The notes beneath the pieces are model-generated. The model worked only from the letters and a program-made list of their open reading frames with translations, searched no databases and was not told the DNA's origin. Made by a program: the position numbers and the translations under genes. A stretch of 64,000 nt of DNA from Algoriphagus vanfongensis DSM 17529 (GTDB lineage: Bacteria > Bacteroidota > Bacteroidia > Cytophagales > Cyclobacteriaceae), in the NCBI RefSeq assembly GCF_000429465.1, contig NZ_AUBX01000016.1, positions 310,001 through 374,000 on the forward strand. Reading direction: 5' to 3'. Positions 59,561 to 64,000 of this stretch are shown here, piece by piece. The stretch's first letter is position 1. The number at the start of each line of letters is the position of its first letter.

Positions 59561-59594
59561 TTTGGACCTATATGTGTCTAGACATCTAATGTAA
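59561..59594 (+). promoter_or_regulatory. yceI promoter region with palindromic operator
   Basis: TGTCTAGACA (59575-59584), a perfect 10-bp palindrome sharing TGTnTAnACA with the site before marR. It sits between a TTTG (59561-59564) and a weak -7 candidate TAATGTAA (59587-59594, 22-base spacing). Placement between -33 and -7 elements mirrors a repressor site. Confidence 0.55.
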
Positions 59595-59628
59595 ATACAA
59601 AATAAAATCAACTTAAAACAACAACATC

Positions 59629-60156
59629 ATGACAAGTACAAAATGGATTATCGACCCAACACACTCTGAAGTTTCTTTCAAAGTAAAACACTTGGTGATT
59701 TCTACCGTGACAGGTTATTTCAGAGAGTTTGAAGGAGCCGCAGAATCATCATCTGATGATTTTGATGGGGCAAAAGTGTCTTTCTCTGCAGCAATTGATA
59801 GCATTGATACCAATCAAAAAGATAGAGATAACCACTTGAAATCTGCTGATTTCTTCGATGCTGCCAATCATCCAAAGCTTTCTTTCGAAGGAGCCATCAG
59901 CAATGACGGCGGAGATTACAAATTGATCGGTAACTTGACTATCCGTGAGACTACCAAAGAGGTCACTTTAGATGTGGACTTTGGTGGAGTCGCAGGTGAT
60001 CCTTACGGTCAGACCAAAGCTGGATTTGAAATCGAAGGTAAAATCAACCGGAAGGACTTCGGTCTGGCATGGTCAGCAGTGACTGAGGCAGGAAGTGTCG
60101 TAGTCAGCGATCAAGTGAGACTTTTGCTCAGCGTGCAGCTAGTCAAACAAGCTTAA
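59629..60156 (+). CDS. YceI-family protein
   Basis: 175 residues, lipocalin-like barrel that binds polyisoprenoids or other hydrophobic molecules. MTSTKWIIDPTHSEVSFKVKHLVISTVTGYFREFEG opening, DFFDAANHPKLSFEGA, and EIEGKINRKDFGLAWSAVTEAGSVVVSDQVRLLLSVQLVK. No signal peptide, so cytoplasmic, unlike E. coli YceI. 74 bases after marR with its own palindrome-bearing promoter. Confidence 0.93.
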   Translation: MTSTKWIIDPTHSEVSFKVKHLVISTVTGYFREFEGAAESSSDDFDGAKVSFSAAIDSIDTNQKDRDNHLKSADFFDAANHPKLSFEGAISNDGGDYKLIGNLTIRETTKEVTLDVDFGGVAGDPYGQTKAGFEIEGKINRKDFGLAWSAVTEAGSVVVSDQVRLLLSVQLVKQA

Positions 60157-60175
60157 ATACAAATCAACAAGTATT

Positions 60176-60203
60176 AAAAGCTCTCATTCGAGAGCTTTTT
60201 TTT
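60176..60203 (+). terminator. Terminator or attenuator between yceI and the dioxygenase gene
   Basis: Perfect 10-bp stem AAAAGCTCTC (60176-60185) / GAGAGCTTTT (60190-60199), loop ATTC, T run to 60203. The next ATG is only 13 bases beyond, leaving no room for a separate promoter, so the downstream genes probably depend on readthrough. Confidence 0.85.
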
Positions 60204-60216
60204 CAAATCCAATATC

Positions 60217-61167
60217 ATGAAAAAGCTCGTCACAGGAATTCATCATATCACTGCTATCGCAGGCAACCCCCAAGCGAATATAGATTTCTATACAGGTATC
60301 CTTGGTTTGAGATTGGTCAAAAAGACGATCAATTTCGATGCGCCTGATGTCTATCACTTCTATTTCGGGGATGAGTTGGGGCAGCCGGGTACGGTTTTTA
60401 CCACATTTCCATTTACAGGAGCCAGAAAAGGCCGAAAGGGAGTCGGTGAGTTGACCTATACAGCTTTTTCTATTGGCAAAGATTCATTGGGTTTTTGGAG
60501 AGAGAGGTTGCGAAAGTTTGGGGTTGTGATTTCAGATACCCTGACCAGATTTGGTTCGGAGCTGATTCGTTTTGAGGATCATGACGGAATGGGAATCGAG
60601 CTGGTAGCTACAGATGAGGATCAAAGACCTGGTTGGACCTACGGACAGATACCTTTGGAACATAGCATTCGCGGATTCTATGGGGCTACCTTGAATCTTC
60701 GAGCCAAAGAACTGACCGAAAAGCTGCTTGTCAATCATATGAACTATAGCTTTATAGCTCAGGAAGGAAACAGGTTTCGCTATGGTACTGAGGGAAAGCC
60801 TGGAGATATTGTGGATATATTGGTTGACAGTGCCGTACCTCATGGTGTGCAAAGTGCGGGAACAGTGCATCATATTGCTTTCCGAACGGAGAATGAAGCG
60901 AGTCAATTGGAAATTCAGCAAATCTTACTTCAGCATGGCTATCATGTGACAGAAGTGAAAGACAGAAATTATTTCAAGTCGATCTATTTCCGCGAACCGG
61001 GAGGTGTGTTATTTGAAATCGCTACAGATGAGCCAGGTTTCGCAATTGACGAAGATGAAGCCCGTCTTGGTGAATTGATTAAGTTGCCAGACTGGGCGGA
61101 GCCTTCTCGTGAGAAAATAGAAAGCAGCCTAACTCCCGTCACACTTAATCCAATGAACTATGTCTAA
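60217..61167 (+). CDS. Ring-cleaving dioxygenase of the MhqO type (VOC/glyoxalase fold)
   Basis: 316 residues with two vicinal-oxygen-chelate domains. Metal-site candidates: H9/H10 (GIHHITAIAGN), H218/H219 (GTVHHIAFRTE) and E267 (GGVLFEIATDEPGF). Text such as LGLRLVKKTINFDAPDVYHFYFGDELGQPGTVFTTFPF and the C-terminal end around LP-x-WAEP match MhqO/MhqA ring-cleaving enzymes thought to detoxify hydroquinones. It overlaps the hydrolase gene by 8 bases. Confidence 0.88.
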   Translation: MKKLVTGIHHITAIAGNPQANIDFYTGILGLRLVKKTINFDAPDVYHFYFGDELGQPGTVFTTFPFTGARKGRKGVGELTYTAFSIGKDSLGFWRERLRKFGVVISDTLTRFGSELIRFEDHDGMGIELVATDEDQRPGWTYGQIPLEHSIRGFYGATLNLRAKELTEKLLVNHMNYSFIAQEGNRFRYGTEGKPGDIVDILVDSAVPHGVQSAGTVHHIAFRTENEASQLEIQQILLQHGYHVTEVKDRNYFKSIYFREPGGVLFEIATDEPGFAIDEDEARLGELIKLPDWAEPSREKIESSLTPVTLNPMNYV

Positions 61168-61771
61168 TATCCATCAAGCAGGCATCCCAATCGAAGAAGC
61201 AAGTAAAGCAGCAATACTTCTTCACGGAAGAGGTGCCAGTGCTTCTAGTATTCTGTCGTTGCGGCAATACCTCAATTTGGAAGGCTTTGCACTTCTAGCT
61301 CCTCAGGCAGAAGGGAATACTTGGTATCCGTATAGTTTTATGGCTCCGGACGAAAGCAATGAAAAATCACTGAAAACTTCCCTTTCCATCGTAGATGAGG
61401 CTTTTCAACTTGCACTGAAGCATGAGATCAAGCCTGAGCAGATATATTTCATTGGGTTTTCGCAAGGTGCGTGTTTGAGTTTGGAATATGCCGCACTGCA
61501 TGCTCAAAAGCTGGGTGGAGTGATCGCATTTACCGGAGGATTGATTGGAGAAAAGCTCGAGCCAACGAAGTATATGGGCGACTTTGAGTCTACTCCGATT
61601 TTTATCGGTAGCAGCAAAAGAGATTTCCATGTTCCGGCTGAAAGAATCCTACAATCAGCCTCCTTGTTGGAAGGGATGGGCGCTCAAATCAAAACTTTGC
61701 TCTTTGAAGACGGTGATCATACCATTCGTCAAGATGAGATTGACTGGGTCAACAAGAATATGTTACCTTAA
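61160..61771 (+). CDS. Carboxylesterase/phospholipase-like hydrolase of the MhqD type
   Basis: 203 residues, alpha/beta hydrolase. Nucleophile S101 in GFSQGA, D155 (SSKRDFHV) and H187 (DGDHT) complete the triad; oxyanion motif HGRGAS near residue 23. Belongs to the phospholipase/carboxylesterase family that accompanies MhqO-type dioxygenases in Bacillus. Translationally coupled to the dioxygenase (8-base overlap), supporting a joint aromatic/quinone degradation step. Confidence 0.88.
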   Translation: MSNIHQAGIPIEEASKAAILLHGRGASASSILSLRQYLNLEGFALLAPQAEGNTWYPYSFMAPDESNEKSLKTSLSIVDEAFQLALKHEIKPEQIYFIGFSQGACLSLEYAALHAQKLGGVIAFTGGLIGEKLEPTKYMGDFESTPIFIGSSKRDFHVPAERILQSASLLEGMGAQIKTLLFEDGDHTIRQDEIDWVNKNMLP

Positions 61772-61793
61772 GGAAAATTGGTTTTCTTAGTTC

Positions 61794-61829
61794 AAAAAGT
61801 CTCTCGGCATCTAGCCGGGGGACTTTTTT
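61794..61829. terminator. Bidirectional terminator between the hydrolase gene and sbcC
   Basis: AAAAAGTCTCTCGGC (61794-61808) pairs with GCCGGGGGACTTTTT (61814-61828) with two G-U pairs and a 5-base loop. A left A tract and right T tract let it work for both converging genes. Confidence 0.85.
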
Positions 61830-61833
61830 GCTT

Positions 61834-64000
61834 TTAATAGGAGTAAGTTACCTGAGATCCTTTATCTGGATCCAGCTCGACTTTGGCAAAGACGCCTATC
61901 TCCTGTTGGAGTTCTTCCACATGGCTGATGATACCTACGATCCGGTTTTCATGTCTCAGCGATTTCAGCGTTTCAAATACTACCCGGAGGGCATTTCTAT
62001 CCAAGGCGCCGAAGCCTTCATCCAAAAAGAAGAAACTTTGATCAGCCTGATTCAGTGCTTTTATTTTTTCTGCCAAAGCCAAAGCAAGACAAAGAGAAGC
62101 CTGAAAAGTCTGGCCGCCAGAAAGGGTTTTGAGTAGACGTCTTTTGCCTCCATTGAGGTAGTCGATGACCCAAAAGGTATTGTCATCATCGATCTCCAAG
62201 CTGAGGCTATTTTTGCTCAGCTTCATGAAGCGCAAATTGGCTGTATTGCAGAGTTCCTTGAGGTAGATGGAACTGACATATTTGACAAATCCCGAGCCTT
62301 TGAATAGTCGCTCCAGCTCTCGTAGATAGCTTTCTCGTTTTTCTATTTTCTCTTTGGTGGCATGGAGGAGAATCTTTTCTGCAAGTTTTTCTTGGTAGGT
62401 TTTGATTTGCTCCTGTAGGAGAGCGGCTCTATTGCGGCTTTCTTCTGCGGCAGATTTCAGTAGGTGATATTTGGCCTGCATCTGCACAAAGTGCTCTTCT
62501 TGGAACTCAGTGACTTCTTTTTCTTGCTCCAGTTCGCTGATTCTGCTCTCTGCCAGCGCTAATCTTTGATCAAACTGTTGGATGTCTCTGGCGATCTTTT
62601 CTGCATCCAGTGAGTGCTCAAACAAGCGAATCAATCTCGGCTCATCCTGAAACCCATGCTCGATTTTGAGGTTTTCAAATTCAGTTTGGCGTAAATGTAG
62701 ATTCGATTCAGTCTGTTCCAGCTGCGATCTGAAATGCTTCAAATCCGTCTGATTTGTGGTTTGTTTGGTTTTTACTTCTTGTAGATGGGCTACTTTTCCT
62801 TCCCAATCTCTCTGCGCATTTTCGATATCCCTTTCCACCTTGGCGATGCCAGACTCGATTTCTTGGATTTCTTTCGAGAAAAAGGATTTGCAAAATGTAG
62901 GGTCGTAGAGGTCCTTCTCCTTGGATTGGATTTGAGAGGAAAGATTTTCTTTTTTTAAATTGGCTTGCTGAAAAGCAACCTGTTCCTTCTCCAATTTTTC
63001 ACGGTTGATTTGCCAGTTTTTTCGAAGCTCCTGCTGCGTTTTGAGAATGGATTCCCGCTGCTGAAGACTGCTTTCCAGCTCTCTGATTTTCTCAGTGAGT
63101 CTGATGCTATTCTCTATCCCCAAGCGGCTGATTTCTTCCTGAACCATTGAGAGTTTCTTCTCTAGCTGTGCTATTTCGTTGCCTTTTGTTTGGGTGTTTT
63201 TCTGGTGGTTTTCCAGGTGCAAATGCTGCTCTTTGAGTAGTTGGATCAGTTGCGAAATCTCTTCCAAGGCATGTTTCTCCTCAGTCAATTGCCGATCTAT
63301 TTGTTGTGCTTCTTTTTCTTGGTTTTCAGCATTTAGAGGATTGGGGTGCTCTGCTGATCCACAGAGAGGACATGGTTTGCCGTCCTCCAAAAGATGGGAG
63401 TGAGCGTAAAGCCCCATGTTCCGCAGGGTGTTTTCGCGCATGTTTTCGACTTCAGAGACTTTGCTCCTTTGATTCAGCTGCCATTCATTTTCATCTACAA
63501 ACTCGCCTGGGATTTTGCTTCGAAGCTGTGTAATTGTTTGGGTAAAGCTATTCCCCTCTTTATCTAATTGTGCCAAAGCTTTTTTCTGAAGGCTGATTTG
63601 TTCGTCTAGCTCGGTCCATTGTCGCTGTAGAGATTTGAGATCAGATAATTGTGCGGCATCTAGGCTAGGTAGCGATTCCAGTTCTTGATCCAGCTGATGA
63701 GCTTTTTTGTCCAGCTGGTTTTGGTTTGTTGTCAGGGAGTCAATTGATGGTTTTAGTGTTTCCAGATGGGCTTGGCTGAGGGCCAGGTTTTCTTGGAGTT
63801 TTTTCAGTTCTATGACTCTTTTGAGATCTCGAATTTTGGCTTCCCGGAGAGGACGATTTTGGTTTTTTTGCTTTAGATCTTGTTCTTCGATTTCGAGTTG
63901 TTTGATTTCTTTTTCAAACTCAGCCTCGAAGCGCAGGCTATCCGTGATGCTGATCTGATACTTTTCCCGGTCTTTCTTCAGGTCCTGCAGCTGGTTCCAG
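61834..64000 (-). CDS. sbcC: Nuclease SbcCD subunit C (partial, 5' end beyond window)
   Basis: Minus-strand reading frame open from the window edge to a stop at 61834, about 722 codons, so the N-terminal Walker A part lies outside; the TTG at 63576 is an internal leucine codon, not a start. Long heptad-like coiled coils flank a zinc-hook motif CPLC (nucleotides 63361-63372, in GKPCPLCGSAEHP). C-terminal ATPase half: LKTLSGGQTFQASLCLALALAEKI signature and SFFFLDEGFGALD Walker B, then GIISHVEELQQEIG. Double-strand-break and hairpin processing with SbcD. Confidence 0.94.
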   Translation of the reverse strand, partial: WNQLQDLKKDREKYQISITDSLRFEAEFEKEIKQLEIEEQDLKQKNQNRPLREAKIRDLKRVIELKKLQENLALSQAHLETLKPSIDSLTTNQNQLDKKAHQLDQELESLPSLDAAQLSDLKSLQRQWTELDEQISLQKKALAQLDKEGNSFTQTITQLRSKIPGEFVDENEWQLNQRSKVSEVENMRENTLRNMGLYAHSHLLEDGKPCPLCGSAEHPNPLNAENQEKEAQQIDRQLTEEKHALEEISQLIQLLKEQHLHLENHQKNTQTKGNEIAQLEKKLSMVQEEISRLGIENSIRLTEKIRELESSLQQRESILKTQQELRKNWQINREKLEKEQVAFQQANLKKENLSSQIQSKEKDLYDPTFCKSFFSKEIQEIESGIAKVERDIENAQRDWEGKVAHLQEVKTKQTTNQTDLKHFRSQLEQTESNLHLRQTEFENLKIEHGFQDEPRLIRLFEHSLDAEKIARDIQQFDQRLALAESRISELEQEKEVTEFQEEHFVQMQAKYHLLKSAAEESRNRAALLQEQIKTYQEKLAEKILLHATKEKIEKRESYLRELERLFKGSGFVKYVSSIYLKELCNTANLRFMKLSKNSLSLEIDDDNTFWVIDYLNGGKRRLLKTLSGGQTFQASLCLALALAEKIKALNQADQSFFFLDEGFGALDRNALRVVFETLKSLRHENRIVGIISHVEELQQEIGVFAKVELDPDKGSQVTYSY

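Noticed and set aside
63574-63576. TTG as the start of a 580-residue SbcC
   Set aside because: The frame stays open upstream to the window edge with coiled-coil sequence, and the essential N-terminal ATPase half would be missing; the gene is simply cut by the window.

Overview
The window is chromosomal DNA of a Bacteroidota bacterium, most likely order Cytophagales near Cyclobacteriaceae/Algoriphagus (inference from protein style, not from a database search). Supporting evidence: promoters of the Bacteroidota type (TTTG, about 19 bases, TAnnTTTG), almost no Shine-Dalgarno sequences, a DUF3467 gene after rpoC, rpsJ placed in the str cluster behind fusA, DUF4249 lipoproteins with a TonB receptor, a type IX secretion C-terminal sorting domain, a DUF4835 gene and a Bacteroidota-type omega subunit.

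Layout. 1-8427: rpoB-rpoC, closed by a strong terminator. 8441-12241: a DUF3467 gene, then the str operon rpsL-rpsG-fusA-rpsJ with its own promoter, leader hairpin and terminator. 12340-26745: the S10-spc-alpha ribosomal superoperon from rplC to rplQ, including secY, map, infA and rpoA, with a second internal promoter before rpsH. 26781-29270: carA and eno. 29369-31919: a DivIC/FtsB-like cell-division protein, a small beta-barrel protein, and the cysteine pair cysE-cysM. 32010-32921: a Tat-exported TIM-barrel protein on the minus strand.

33033-41219 is the least explained part. It is a tandemly duplicated envelope module: an unrecognised exported protein plus a DUF4249 lipoprotein, then a second copy of both flanking a 914-residue TonB-dependent receptor, then an exported protein with a degenerate receptor-plug-like segment. 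41216-48654 is on the minus strand: an MscS channel, a large anchored DUF3352-like/propeller protein, malate dehydrogenase, a cNMP-binding-domain protein without a DNA-binding domain, and tilS.

48703-57240 carries envelope and housekeeping genes: an OstA/LptA-like protein, a T9SS cargo protein, bamD-rpoZ-coaBC-DUF4835, recN and fabI. 57368-58954 is an exported amidohydrolase. 59071-61829 is a compact marR-yceI-mhqO-mhqD stress cassette with two matching TGTNTANACA palindromes, one before marR and one before yceI. The window ends inside sbcC (minus strand, 5' part missing).

Most of the window is conserved core machinery. The best candidates for new biology are the duplicated DUF4249/TonB module and the putative quinone/electrophile regulon with its palindromic operators. 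No tRNA, rRNA, insertion sequence, CRISPR array or prophage was seen, and no gene-free stretch exceeds 300 bases. The longest, about 250 bases between rpsJ and rplC, holds a terminator, a promoter and a leader hairpin.
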